From: Natronospira sp.
GTDB lineage: Bacteria; Pseudomonadota; Gammaproteobacteria; Natronospirales; Natronospiraceae
Direction of reading: 5' to 3'
Assembly (NCBI GenBank): GCA_003558125.1
Contig: PWMQ01000065.1
Coordinates: 1-54,357, forward strand
DNA length: 54,357 bases
Shown in pieces: positions 9,266 through 17,642 of this stretch. Made by a program: the position numbers and the translations under genes. The notes under the pieces were generated by a model. That model was given only the letters and a program-made list of their open reading frames with translations, did not search any database and was not told the DNA's origin. Numbering within the stretch: the first letter of the stretch is position 1; every line of letters begins with the position of its first letter.

Positions 9266-10849
9266 ATGTTCCAGCGTGTCGCGCTCGCCATACTGCTTGG
9301 CCTGGCCACCTTCTTCTCGCCGATAGGCGAGGGTCTGGCCGATACCGTCAATCATCGGGTTGATTCGGTCACCGTCTACCCCATGAAGGCGGAAGTCAGC
9401 CGGATTGTCGAATTTGACGTGGACGGGGAGAGTGGCACCTTGCGGCTGGATGGTCTGCCTGCCTCTCTGGACGTCAACGCCTTGCGAATCACGCCCATCA
9501 AGCCTGCATCACTGGCCATTGGTCAGCTATCCACCCAGCGACAGCGTGGTACGGAAAGCGAAAGGGCAGCCATCCGTGAGCTACGCGCCCGTATTGAGAT
9601 GCTTGAGGCTGAGCGGGAAGAAGTGGAGGTACGCCTGGATGTGCTGGCGCTCCAATTGCGTCTGTTGGAGCAGGCGACCGGAGAGGACAGGGCGTCAGCA
9701 ACCGACTGGAACCAACTGGCGTCAATCACGGGGACCTTGGGCGAGACGGCCGAAAGTGTGATCGGTGAACGTCTCACTGCCCGCCGGGAAGCGCGGCGCC
9801 TGGATGAGGAAATCGAGGTGTTGCGTGACAGTCTGGATGACCTGGGCGGGGAACAGACCGAGTCCCGTTCCCTGACGATGAGCTGGCAGGCCGAGGGGCC
9901 CGGGCGAGCCGAACTGCAGCTGGAATATGTGGTTTACCGAGCCGGCTGGCATGCGGATTACGAGGTTCATCTCGATACCGGCAGTGAAGAAGTGGAAATT
10001 GTTCATCGTGCCCAGATTCATCAGAGCAGCGGGGAAGACTGGGAAGACGTCACACTGTTCGTCTCAACCAGCGAACCGGCACTGGGAGACCAGATACCCG
10101 AGCTTTCATCCTGGTATATCGACTTCCATCAACCCCAGGCGGCCGAGGTGCATCAGGATTACAGCCTGCGTCGTGTTCCCGTCACCGGTTCGCGAGTCAC
10201 TGCTGCGGATCTTGTCGGGAGTGAGTTCTCGGCGGAGTATCGTCTGCCCGGACGCGTCAGCGTGCCAGGGGACGAAGAACACCACCGTTTCACTTTGGGT
10301 CGGGCCGAACTGCCGGTGTCACTTTCTTTGAGGACCGTGCCTTCCCGGGCCTCTCATGCATGGCTGTTCGCCACCGGCGAGTTTGAGGGCGAGGTACCGC
10401 TGCCGATGGGCAATGCCCATCTCTATCGTGATGGCGTCATGGTGGCCCAGACCGAATTTTCCGCCCTGGTGCCAGGCAACGAGTTCCGCGCGGGCTTTGG
10501 CGTCGATCAGCGGACTACCGTGGAGCACAAGCTGGTGCGGGATATCCGGGGTAGCAGCGGTACCTTCCGCCGGCGCAACGAGGTCGAGCGCCTCCATCGC
10601 ATCACCATCACCAGCGGCCACGACCGGGCAATTCCGATCACCGTGCTTGATCGCATGCCGGTGGCCCGGGATGAACGCATCGAAGTCTCTTTGCTGGACG
10701 AGTCAGAGCGCCCCGATCGGCAAGACGTGGATGATCGGCCTGGGATAGTTTCCTGGGACCGGGAACTGGGCGCCGGTGAGACTCTGGAGTTGCCGTTCGG
10801 CTACAAGGCAAGCTGGCCCGAGTCCGAGCCAGGCATCGACAACTGGTGA
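9266..10849 (+). CDS. MuiA-like exported protein (DUF4140/DUF4139)
   Basis: A 527-residue protein with a signal peptide (about residues 1-26, ending GLADT). A DUF4140 N-terminal domain (VTVYPMKAEVSRI onward) is followed by a coiled coil around residues 90-190 (ESERAAIRELRARIEMLEAE). A C-terminal DUF4139 beta domain contains LQLEYVVYRAGWHADYEVHL and ends in FGYKASWPES. Members are annotated as mucoidy inhibitor A; their biochemical role is poorly defined and is probably in the periplasm or cell envelope. AAGGGGG eight bases upstream supports the start. It seems to be a single-gene unit; the 177 bp before it hold no other feature that I can identify. Confidence 0.8.
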   Translation: MFQRVALAILLGLATFFSPIGEGLADTVNHRVDSVTVYPMKAEVSRIVEFDVDGESGTLRLDGLPASLDVNALRITPIKPASLAIGQLSTQRQRGTESERAAIRELRARIEMLEAEREEVEVRLDVLALQLRLLEQATGEDRASATDWNQLASITGTLGETAESVIGERLTARREARRLDEEIEVLRDSLDDLGGEQTESRSLTMSWQAEGPGRAELQLEYVVYRAGWHADYEVHLDTGSEEVEIVHRAQIHQSSGEDWEDVTLFVSTSEPALGDQIPELSSWYIDFHQPQAAEVHQDYSLRRVPVTGSRVTAADLVGSEFSAEYRLPGRVSVPGDEEHHRFTLGRAELPVSLSLRTVPSRASHAWLFATGEFEGEVPLPMGNAHLYRDGVMVAQTEFSALVPGNEFRAGFGVDQRTTVEHKLVRDIRGSSGTFRRRNEVERLHRITITSGHDRAIPITVLDRMPVARDERIEVSLLDESERPDRQDVDDRPGIVSWDRELGAGETLELPFGYKASWPESEPGIDNW

Positions 10850-10904
10850 ATCCAACCTGCCACTTCGGCGCCCTGTATCGCCGACTGGCGGCAAGTGCTG
10901 GTGA

Positions 10905-12110
10905 CTATGGCCGCGAATTGAGGATGGCATCTACTGCTGACTTCACCTTCTCGACTTCATCGAGTGCGTTGGGCCAGTGGGGGGCGAAGCGGAGCCAGCC
11001 GGCCGGGCTGGCGACGGAAATTCCCTGGTCGGCCAGGGCGGCGGCCCAGTCGGCGGCGGGACGGTGGTCGGGCGGTCGCACGCTTAGAATGCCGGAGCGG
11101 TTCTCCGCCTCCGCCATGCGGGCGCTTTCAAAGCCGCGCTCGGTCAGTGCCGGTTCCAGGGCATCCAGCCAGACCTGCACATGGGCATGAATGTTCTCCA
11201 CGCCGATGGATTGAATCAGCGTCACACTGGCCGACAGCCCGGCGCAGCCGATGGAATTGAAGGTCCCTGATTCCAGCATCCGTGCGCCGTGCTGAAAGGG
11301 ACGGTCATAGCGCAGGGTCTCGGGGCCGCCCGTGAGAAACTCGAAAGCGTTCTCGTGGCTGATCCAGCCGGCAAGATGGGGCTCCAGTTGTTCGGCCTTG
11401 TCCCTTGAAACATAGACAAAACCCACCCCCTCCGGGGCCATCAGCCATTTGTGACTGCCGCAGGCCAGGTAATCGATGCCCATGGTTGTCACATCCATCG
11501 GTACCACGCCCACCGCCTGGATGGCGTCCACGAAAAACTCGCTGCCGTGGCGCTTGCAGAGCGCGCCCATGGTCGCCAGCGGCATGAGCTGGCCGGTGGT
11601 GAACTGGACGGCACTGACCGCCACCATTCGAATGCCGTCGGCGAGATGGCGTTCGAATTCCGCCAGGGCCGTTGCTCGGTCGTGGCGAAAATCCTCCGCG
11701 TACATCCACACGAGTTCCAGATCATGGCGCTTGGCCGCCTGCTGCCAGGGAGTGACATTGGTGGGAAATTCCCCGGCCAGCACCAATACCCGCTCTCGTG
11801 GTCGCCAGGGCAGGGAATTGGCAATGGCCACCACTCCCGCGGTGGTATTGGCCACCAGGCCGATTTCGCTTTGCCCGTCGGCGCCGATCAGCGTACCCAG
11901 CTGCTCCCGGAGCCGTTCCCGGCGCTCGACCTCCATTGGAAAAAAGCCCACGCCTTCCCGCGCCTGCGCTGCCATGACCTCATCCACCGCGGCTGAGACA
12001 GGCTTGCTTAGCGGTGAGATCGAGGCATGGTTTGCATAGACATGGAATTGAAGGTCGGGAAGCAGGGCCCGTTGACCCAGGGCCGCTTGAGGCTTGCCAG
12101 TGTCAGCCAT
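10905..12110 (-). CDS. Class V aminotransferase (cysteine-desulfurase fold), PLP-dependent
   Basis: A 401-residue fold-type I PLP enzyme. The PLP-lysine motif is GSHKWLMAPEGVGFVYV, the cofactor-binding aspartate lies in FFVDAIQAVG, and a phosphate-binding Thr pair is in VANTTAGVVAIAN. The family includes cysteine desulfurases, isopenicillin epimerase-like proteins and kynureninase relatives. No CSD-type active-site cysteine loop is obvious, so I do not call it a cysteine desulfurase. The start at 12110 has GGAG seven bases upstream; a TTG at 12140 would add ten residues without a ribosome-binding site. It is oriented towards the MuiA-like gene. Confidence 0.8.
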   Translation of the reverse strand: MADTGKPQAALGQRALLPDLQFHVYANHASISPLSKPVSAAVDEVMAAQAREGVGFFPMEVERRERLREQLGTLIGADGQSEIGLVANTTAGVVAIANSLPWRPRERVLVLAGEFPTNVTPWQQAAKRHDLELVWMYAEDFRHDRATALAEFERHLADGIRMVAVSAVQFTTGQLMPLATMGALCKRHGSEFFVDAIQAVGVVPMDVTTMGIDYLACGSHKWLMAPEGVGFVYVSRDKAEQLEPHLAGWISHENAFEFLTGGPETLRYDRPFQHGARMLESGTFNSIGCAGLSASVTLIQSIGVENIHAHVQVWLDALEPALTERGFESARMAEAENRSGILSVRPPDHRPAADWAAALADQGISVASPAGWLRFAPHWPNALDEVEKVKSAVDAILNSRP

Positions 12111-12236
12111 CCATTCGCTCCGCGTGGGGAATTTCAGCAAGAATGTATGCAGCTGATCATGCCAGTCAGCTGTTCCCGAGCCAAGCGCCGCGGCTTCATC
12201 CCTGAAGCCGATGGCGACGCTGGTAATGGGCAGGGC

Positions 12237-12983
12237 TCATTTACCGGGCTGGATGAAGCGGAATTGCTGGGCTTCGTCCAGTTCGGCGACCAGGGCTTCT
12301 TCCTTGGCGGCGAGGGCTTTCAGGCGGGGGCACAGGGCCTCGGCGTGTGCCTCGATTTCGGCGGCGCGGGCTTCGACTTCGGCCTCAATGGTTTCTTCCA
12401 GGCCGGCAACCCGTTCTTCGATATGCTCTTCACCCAGTAAGAGGGCGGTCAGGGCCAGGCCAATACCGGCCTTGATGAGTTCGGGCTTGGCATTCTCCAC
12501 TGCCTGTTTCACGCTTTGGTCGATCTGTTGGCCGAAGGTCTCGGCGTTGAAATCAGTGGTGGTGGCGATGGCTTCCAACAATTCTTCCCTGAGGCTTTCC
12601 AGGTCAGCATTCAGGTTCCGCGTCGCAGTCTCGCCGAATACGGTGGTCACGGCGGTACTGGCCGCGTAAATTCCGATATCCACCGCCTCCGCGGCAATAA
12701 CCCGGAATTCCTCCACCAGCTCACGGACCTCCTGTTCATAGGCCGCCGCACGGGCGCTGCCTTCAGCCGAGAGGGGCATGGTTTGCCCGTCCACGGTCAG
12801 GCTGCCACCGGAGAAGCGTGCCGTCCGCTGCTCATCGGCAACCTCCACATGGGACTGGGTAATCTCCAGCTTGGGTGCCAGCGAGACACGGCAGTCGGAA
12901 TTGAATTGCGCCGCCTGTGCCATGCTACCCAGGGCCATGGTTGCCGCCAGCAGCAGGCTGCTCATCGTCAATTGCTTGCTCAT
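12237..12983 (-). CDS. YggN-like DUF2884 exported protein
   Basis: This 248-residue protein has a signal peptide (about residues 1-24, ending MAQAA). DUF2884/YggN features follow: the first mature segment has one cysteine (NSDCRVSLAP) and a beta-rich part, and the C-terminal half is a long charged helical region ending with one more cysteine (EALCPRLKALAAKEEAL). The role is unknown in this family, and it is probably periplasmic. The start at 12983 follows AAGGAGG by seven bases; an in-frame TTG at 12989 is less likely. Confidence 0.8.
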   Translation of the reverse strand: MSKQLTMSSLLLAATMALGSMAQAAQFNSDCRVSLAPKLEITQSHVEVADEQRTARFSGGSLTVDGQTMPLSAEGSARAAAYEQEVRELVEEFRVIAAEAVDIGIYAASTAVTTVFGETATRNLNADLESLREELLEAIATTTDFNAETFGQQIDQSVKQAVENAKPELIKAGIGLALTALLLGEEHIEERVAGLEETIEAEVEARAAEIEAHAEALCPRLKALAAKEEALVAELDEAQQFRFIQPGK

Positions 12984-13065
12984 GATCAATCCTCCTTGTG
13001 AATCGGGCCGCGACTCGGATCGAGTAAGCGGTATTAGCGTTATAGATAACTACAACACCAATGTC

Positions 13066-13104
13066 AAGCGACCCAGTCGGCTTCTCTAGCCGACTGGGCC
13101 GCTT
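13066..13104 (-). terminator. Probable transcription terminator hairpin after the isochorismatase gene
   Basis: A 17-bp stem with one mismatch (13066-13082 with 13088-13104) and a five-base loop sits six bases beyond the stop codon of the minus-strand gene at 13110. A full U-tract is missing, so termination could be partial. Confidence 0.5.
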
Positions 13105-13109
13105 TCCGT

Positions 13110-13733
13110 TTACGACTGGCCTGTGAAGCTTGCGTGGCTGTTGATGAGATTTCGGTAATCGGGAATGTGATTGGAGAACAAGGCACCCAGACCTTCGACG
13201 TCGTTGCGCCAGTCACGATGTAACTCACAGGCCACGCCGAACCAGCTCATGAGCTGGGCACCGGCCTGTGACATGCGATCCCAGGCCGCGTCACGGCTAA
13301 TTTGATTGAATGTCCCCGAGGCGTCGGTGACCACGAAGACCTCGAACTCCTCGGCCAGGGCCGAGAGGACGGGGAAGGCCACGCAGACTTCGGTGACCAC
13401 GCCGGCGATGATCAGCTGCTTCTTGCCGGTGGCCTTCACGGCCTTGACGAAGTCCTCATTGTCCCAGGCGTTGATCTGCCCCGGGCGGGCAATATAGGGG
13501 GCCTCCGGGAAGGTCTCCTTGAGTTCCGGCACCAGCGGGCCATTGGGGCCGTCCTCGAAGCTGGTGGTGAGGATGGTGGGCAGCCCGAAGTACTTGGCCA
13601 GATCGGCCAGGGCCAGCACGTTGTTCTTGAAGGTGTCCGGCTCAATGTCCCTTACCAGAGACAGCAGTCCGGTTTGATGGTCCACCAGCAGCACGGCTGC
13701 CTGATCCTTGTCGAGTCGATTAAAGTTTTTCAT
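13110..13733 (-). CDS. Isochorismatase-family cysteine hydrolase (YcaC-like)
   Basis: A 207-residue protein of the cysteine-hydrolase superfamily. The early catalytic aspartate is in VLLVDHQTG (Asp18), and the nucleophile cysteine is in GVVTEVCVAFP (Cys117) after the cis-peptide-type VV. Sequence and length resemble YcaC-type octameric hydrolases, whose natural substrate is not settled. GGAGAGG upstream of ATG 13733 supports the start. It has its own transcription unit, closed by the hairpin at 13066-13104. Confidence 0.88.
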   Translation of the reverse strand: MKNFNRLDKDQAAVLLVDHQTGLLSLVRDIEPDTFKNNVLALADLAKYFGLPTILTTSFEDGPNGPLVPELKETFPEAPYIARPGQINAWDNEDFVKAVKATGKKQLIIAGVVTEVCVAFPVLSALAEEFEVFVVTDASGTFNQISRDAAWDRMSQAGAQLMSWFGVACELHRDWRNDVEGLGALFSNHIPDYRNLINSHASFTGQS

Positions 13734-14176
13734 GTTCCTCTCCAGATATTGGCGCCCGGATGGTCCGGGCTGTTTATGCTGCTCTCGCTGAAATCGGGTA
13801 GCGCGACTTCCAGCGATTGCTGAGGTTGGGCCGAGAGGCGCTCAGACGCTCCATGGGAGCGGTGATCTTGCTCCGCCTTGCTGTTCCCTGGTTTTGACTG
13901 TAGCGATCTTCAGCCTGTTATTGAGGCTATATGTAGAACGATAATTCGGCTAGGTGGGCGTTTATCAACAGTTCGTTCTCTAAATGGAACGAGAATGGGA
14001 TTGGCAGGCTATCTATGGTTCCGTGAGGCGCGCCGGGCTTTGCTTGCGGATGCTGCGACAGGTGTGCAGTCGAAGTGGTGCTTGGTGTCCGGTCGGTCTT
14101 GATGTCTTGCCAAGTAATCCCTGGGGTGGTGTTGACGGCGGTCAATACGGACGATTCCCATCGGCGTATGTTGCAT
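13734..14176. other. 443-bp intergenic stretch without a supported gene
   Basis: Open frames here are short, lack ribosome-binding sites and have no recognisable domain. The only structure I see is a short inverted repeat TCGTTC (13973-13978) / GAACGA (13987-13992). Composition looks more AT-rich than the flanking genes. It probably holds the promoter of the isochorismatase gene, but I could not place it firmly. Confidence 0.5.
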
Positions 14177-15460
14177 TTACCATTCATCTCCGATGTGCAC
14201 ACCCAGTTTCGGTAAAAGGTAGCGGTGCATGAAGAGCATGACTGCTGCGGCAGCGAAAGCGCCCAGGAATACACCGATTGCACCTCGGACATCGTGCATC
14301 AGATCAGGGGCCAGTATTAGTACGCCGGAGAGGGCCAGCATGATGATGCCGCCGACCAGCTTGAGGATACGCCCGTGCCGTTCTTCGAAACGGTCGACAC
14401 GAAGTGTCGTCAGGGCAGTTACGAAGATCGCCAGTTCAATGAGCAGGTAGATCAGCAGGTATAGCCCAAGCAGGAAGGAGAAGAAGAGCCAATCGATGTC
14501 GTGAGTGGCAACGATGCCGCCCCAGATGACAGGGAAGCCGGCGGTACAGGGTAGCTCGATGAAAGCGATACCGCTTGCCATCACGGCGGTGGCGGCAATG
14601 AGTGCCGGTGTCGACCGGCCGTCGCGGATCAGGCCGCGAAAGCGGCGGTAGATGCCTGGCTTGTGCTTCTCGTCAATGGTGAAAGAAATCCCTCGCTGGA
14701 ACCAGAAATAATCCTTGATATTGACCCCGGCAAAGACAAGCGCCAGGGTTGCAACCACCCAGTAGACCCAGTCGCTTGTCAGTAGCAGACTTAGCGCACC
14801 GAAAACACCGATAATGAATAGGCCGTAAATGGCTGCAGTCACCGCCAGGAAGGTCAGGCCTACCGCGAGGATTCGCTTGCGTGAGCCGGAATGAATCACC
14901 AGCGCCAGCAGGATTGTCAGAACCCAGAGTGAACAGGGATTGAATCCGTCGATGAAGGCGATCAGCGCTGTCGATATGGTGAGTGGTTGGACCATCAGGT
15001 CGATGGTTCCGACCAGGGGTAGGCTGATCGGGGCCGTTTCCTGTGCTGTCGCTTTCTGATCGAATCGCTGGCGGGTGTCACGCGAGTCGGGGCAGTCACC
15101 CCTCGCAAGACAGTGCTCTACATGGCTGGTTATTTGGTGCCGAATCAGGCGACTGTCCCCCAGCCAGGCTCGTCCTCCCACGAAGACAGCGGGTACCGAA
15201 TCAGCCCCCGTACCATGGGCCGAGGCCACCGCACGAAACAGCTTGCGATTGTAATCGCTCTGTCGCACCTCGAAGAAATGGGTCGATAGTGCCTCGTGCG
15301 ACTCGTCAAGGGCTTTGATGAAGGGCTTCTGAGCTTCACAGTGGGGGCAGGTATCACTGTGGAACACCAGCATGTGCAATTCATTCATCGGCGCGGCCAC
15401 TGCGATGGGGGGTAGCAATAGCAGCAGGGTCAGAAAAAGTCGCAGGCGGAATCTGGGCAT
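14177..15460 (-). CDS. Thioredoxin-CcdA/DsbD-like fusion: membrane thiol-disulfide carrier
   Basis: A 427-residue protein with a signal peptide (about residues 1-23) and a thioredoxin-fold domain with redox motif CPHC (Cys38, Cys41; residues 25-125). At least six transmembrane helices follow (about 160-415) with paired membrane cysteines in DGFNPCSLW (Cys176) and IELPCTAGFP (Cys305), the arrangement used by CcdA/DsbD to pass electrons through the membrane. Here the thioredoxin domain is N-terminal, unlike DsbD. It may deliver reducing power to periplasmic (per)sulfide chemistry, or reduce the partner proteins of the island. A 118-bp gap separates it from the upstream repressor gene, so it may also have its own promoter. 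GGGGA supports the start. Confidence 0.82.
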   Translation of the reverse strand: MPRFRLRLFLTLLLLLPPIAVAAPMNELHMLVFHSDTCPHCEAQKPFIKALDESHEALSTHFFEVRQSDYNRKLFRAVASAHGTGADSVPAVFVGGRAWLGDSRLIRHQITSHVEHCLARGDCPDSRDTRQRFDQKATAQETAPISLPLVGTIDLMVQPLTISTALIAFIDGFNPCSLWVLTILLALVIHSGSRKRILAVGLTFLAVTAAIYGLFIIGVFGALSLLLTSDWVYWVVATLALVFAGVNIKDYFWFQRGISFTIDEKHKPGIYRRFRGLIRDGRSTPALIAATAVMASGIAFIELPCTAGFPVIWGGIVATHDIDWLFFSFLLGLYLLIYLLIELAIFVTALTTLRVDRFEERHGRILKLVGGIIMLALSGVLILAPDLMHDVRGAIGVFLGAFAAAAVMLFMHRYLLPKLGVHIGDEW

Positions 15461-15578
15461 GCGAATTTCCCCACGATGAATGGAAAGCGAGGGAGGGGCG
15501 GGCCGGTGACTCGCTCAACCTCCATCCGGATTTCCTGCCTGGGCCAGAAGGGTTTAGGCCGCTTCGACACCTGCCTTA

Positions 15579-15998
15579 TTATCTGCTTTTTTCATCTTGG
15601 TCTCCAGTTGGCTGGGGGGCAACCGATTCTGACCGATTCAGGTGCTGATTGGGTTCCCCCGTGCCGGGTGTGCAGTAGATTTCATACAGTTGGCCGATGA
15701 TCTCCATGACACCGGGGTCGGCAATGCGGTAGTGGATATTCTGTGATTCTCGGCGGGTGGCGACCAGCTGGTCCTGGCGCAGTCGGGCAAGGTGCTGGGA
15801 TAACGCGGATTGGCTTAGGGGAATCTGCAAGCTGAGTTCGGAAACGGTCTTTTCGCCTTGAACAAGCTGGCAGAGAATCATCAGACGATGAGAGTTGGCC
15901 AGCGCCCGCAACATGTGAGCGGCTTTTTCGGCATGTGCGGGCGCCAGCTCGGCCAACAGGGCCTTGCGTTTTCTCATTTCCTGGTCTTTTGTGGTCAT
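15579..15998 (-). CDS. BigR/SqrR-type persulfide-sensing ArsR-family repressor (second copy)
   Basis: A 139-residue paralogue of the repressor at 272-607. The recognition helix PLSQSALSQHLARLR and wing VATRRESQNIHYRIAD are nearly the same. The two sensor cysteines are Cys43 (LMILCQLV) and Cys109 (YEIYCTPG), with the same spacing as SqrR Cys41/Cys107. It has a 30-residue polar tail that the first copy lacks. It lies eight bases after the SQR gene and so is the sixth gene of the operon, likely giving feedback control. The near-identical recognition helices suggest that both copies bind the same TTAG-N6-CTAA sites. Confidence 0.88.
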   Translation of the reverse strand: MTTKDQEMRKRKALLAELAPAHAEKAAHMLRALANSHRLMILCQLVQGEKTVSELSLQIPLSQSALSQHLARLRQDQLVATRRESQNIHYRIADPGVMEIIGQLYEIYCTPGTGEPNQHLNRSESVAPQPTGDQDEKSR

Positions 15999-16006
15999 GG
16001 TTGCCT

Positions 16007-17305
16007 TTATCGACTTTTCGCAGCAGCCTGTCGTTGTGCCCGCAGACGGCGGATGCCCAGCAGCCGGAGCATGGCTCGTTCGTAAGCGGGTTCAGCAACG
16101 CCCTTGCGCATCTTTCTCAGGAAGTACCATTCGAAGGCCGATTTGGCCCAGTGCACCCACTTCCCCTTTCGAGTCCAGGTCACATTGCGTGGCGGCATTT
16201 GGGGCATGGCCAGAAAGGCTGCACCGGTGTTCCCCATGTCAGCCAGACAGAGCGCATTCCAGGTGGCCCGTGCCTCAGGCTGCTCGCCGGCAATGGCCAG
16301 TTTGATGTTCTCCGCAATGGCGGTGTTCATGGACTCGATCATGTATCCGGTCTTGGGGGCTCCGGTGGGCACTGGCGTTTTTTCCACCGGCGGAATAGCC
16401 ACACAGACACCGGAAGCATAGATATTTGGCCATTTGGGATTACGCTGGTATTCGTCGATTTGCACAAAGCCTCGTGGATTGCAGAGGCCCTCTACACTGG
16501 CAACCGGATCCACACCCTTGAATGCGGGCAGTATCATGGAAAAGACGGAATCGATCTGATGTTCCCTGCGGACTTCGCCCTGGTCATCATGTTCCTTGAC
16601 GAAGACCTTGCCATCTTCCAGCTTCTCGGTGGATGCATTACAGACCCAGCGAATATCACGCTGCCGCAATTCATGTTCCAGCAAGCCCTTGGAGTCGCCC
16701 ACGCCACCAAGGCCCAGATGGCCAATGTAGGGCTCGCTGCTTACAAATGTGATTGGTACCTGGTCTCTCAGGCCGCGTTTGCGCAGGTCACGATCCAGTA
16801 TGAATGCGAACTCGTAGGCGGGGCCGAAGCAACTGGCTCCCTGGGCCGCACCGATCACTACCGGGCCGGGTGAGGCCAGAAGCTGTTCGTATTCGCCACG
16901 ACAGTGTTCGGAGTGATCCAGTGTGCAGATGGACTGGCTATAACCGTCGGGGCCCAGCCCCGGGATTTCATCAAAAGCCAGCTTGGGCCCGGTGGTAATG
17001 GCAAGGTAGTCGTAGTCCAGGCCTTCACCACCCTTGAGCTCAATGCGCTGCGCATCGGGGTCGATGCCGACCATGCTGTCTACCACCAGATCGACGTTCC
17101 GCTTTCTGAGAGGAGGTGCCAGTGGCGTCGTGGTCTTGGGACGCTCTCGCCAGCCCACCGCGATCCAGGGATTGGACGGCACGAATTGAAAGTGGTCGGC
17201 AGGGCTGACCACAGTGATTTTTTGCTTCGGGCCGAGGGTCTTTCGCAGCTCAAGGGCCAGGGGCATGCCGGCCAGGCCGGCGCCAATGATTACAATGTGT
17301 GCCAT
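16007..17305 (-). CDS. sqr: Sulfide:quinone oxidoreductase, type I
   Basis: This 432-residue monotopic flavoenzyme oxidises sulfide to sulfane sulfur/polysulfide and reduces quinone. The FAD fold begins IVIIGAGLAGMPLALEL. Three cysteines fall at positions 127 (SQSICTLDHSEHC), 159 (GAAQGASCFGPAYEF) and 353 (WNALCLADMG), the same numbers as the catalytic Cys127/Cys159/Cys353 of Rhodobacter capsulatus SQR. KTGYMIESMN and the W/F/K-rich C-terminus (WAKSAFEWYFLRKMRKG), a likely membrane anchor, also fit. GGAGG before ATG 17305 sets the start; an upstream in-frame start adds 20 residues without support. It lies between DUF2892 and the repressor in the operon. Its product is the likely signal for the repressors and the substrate of the dioxygenase at 22658. 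Confidence 0.93.
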   Translation of the reverse strand: MAHIVIIGAGLAGMPLALELRKTLGPKQKITVVSPADHFQFVPSNPWIAVGWRERPKTTTPLAPPLRKRNVDLVVDSMVGIDPDAQRIELKGGEGLDYDYLAITTGPKLAFDEIPGLGPDGYSQSICTLDHSEHCRGEYEQLLASPGPVVIGAAQGASCFGPAYEFAFILDRDLRKRGLRDQVPITFVSSEPYIGHLGLGGVGDSKGLLEHELRQRDIRWVCNASTEKLEDGKVFVKEHDDQGEVRREHQIDSVFSMILPAFKGVDPVASVEGLCNPRGFVQIDEYQRNPKWPNIYASGVCVAIPPVEKTPVPTGAPKTGYMIESMNTAIAENIKLAIAGEQPEARATWNALCLADMGNTGAAFLAMPQMPPRNVTWTRKGKWVHWAKSAFEWYFLRKMRKGVAEPAYERAMLRLLGIRRLRAQRQAAAKSR

Positions 17306-17412
17306 GGTCTTATCCTCCAATGGCTGGCAATTCCCCGAAGGGAGAGCTTGATCCCTCAGCGCCAACTACGGGGAACAAATCGGCTTCAGTGCGCCTTTCG
17401 CGAGGCCACGTC

Positions 17413-17604
17413 CTAGGCATCCCGAAGTCCGGCCTTTCTTAGAATGGTCATCATGGGGCACCAGCAGGTGAAGGCCGACTGGATCAGATTAAGCGCCACG
17501 AAACCGGTGAAGAACAGCCAGTACTCGTGGTGGAAATGCGCGAGCAGAATGCTGGCCAATACAAAGCTGCCCGCAATGAGTCGAAGTGCCTGGTTTACGG
17601 TCAT
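17413..17604 (-). CDS. DUF2892 (YgaP-type transmembrane) small membrane protein
   Basis: A 63-residue protein with two membrane helices and the signature CWCPMMTILRKAGL near the end, as in the membrane domain of rhodanese YgaP and its stand-alone DUF2892 relatives. Such domains often travel with BigR/SqrR operons and rhodaneses. Two conserved cysteines could carry sulfane sulfur or affect export of sulfur species, but its function is not established. AGGAGG eight bases upstream selects ATG 17604 over an in-frame start six codons earlier. Confidence 0.85.
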   Translation of the reverse strand: MTVNQALRLIAGSFVLASILLAHFHHEYWLFFTGFVALNLIQSAFTCWCPMMTILRKAGLRDA

Positions 17605-17642
17605 GGTGTTTCCTCCTGTCATGGAGACAATGAAAAGATTGC

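Noticed and set aside
10905-12110. Cysteine desulfurase feeding the sulfur island
   Set aside because: The class V fold is clear, but no desulfurase active-site cysteine loop is evident and it lies outside the operator-bearing operons.
13878-14102. Plus-strand short frame in the 443-bp gap
   Set aside because: No ribosome-binding site, no homology that I recognise and no conserved features.
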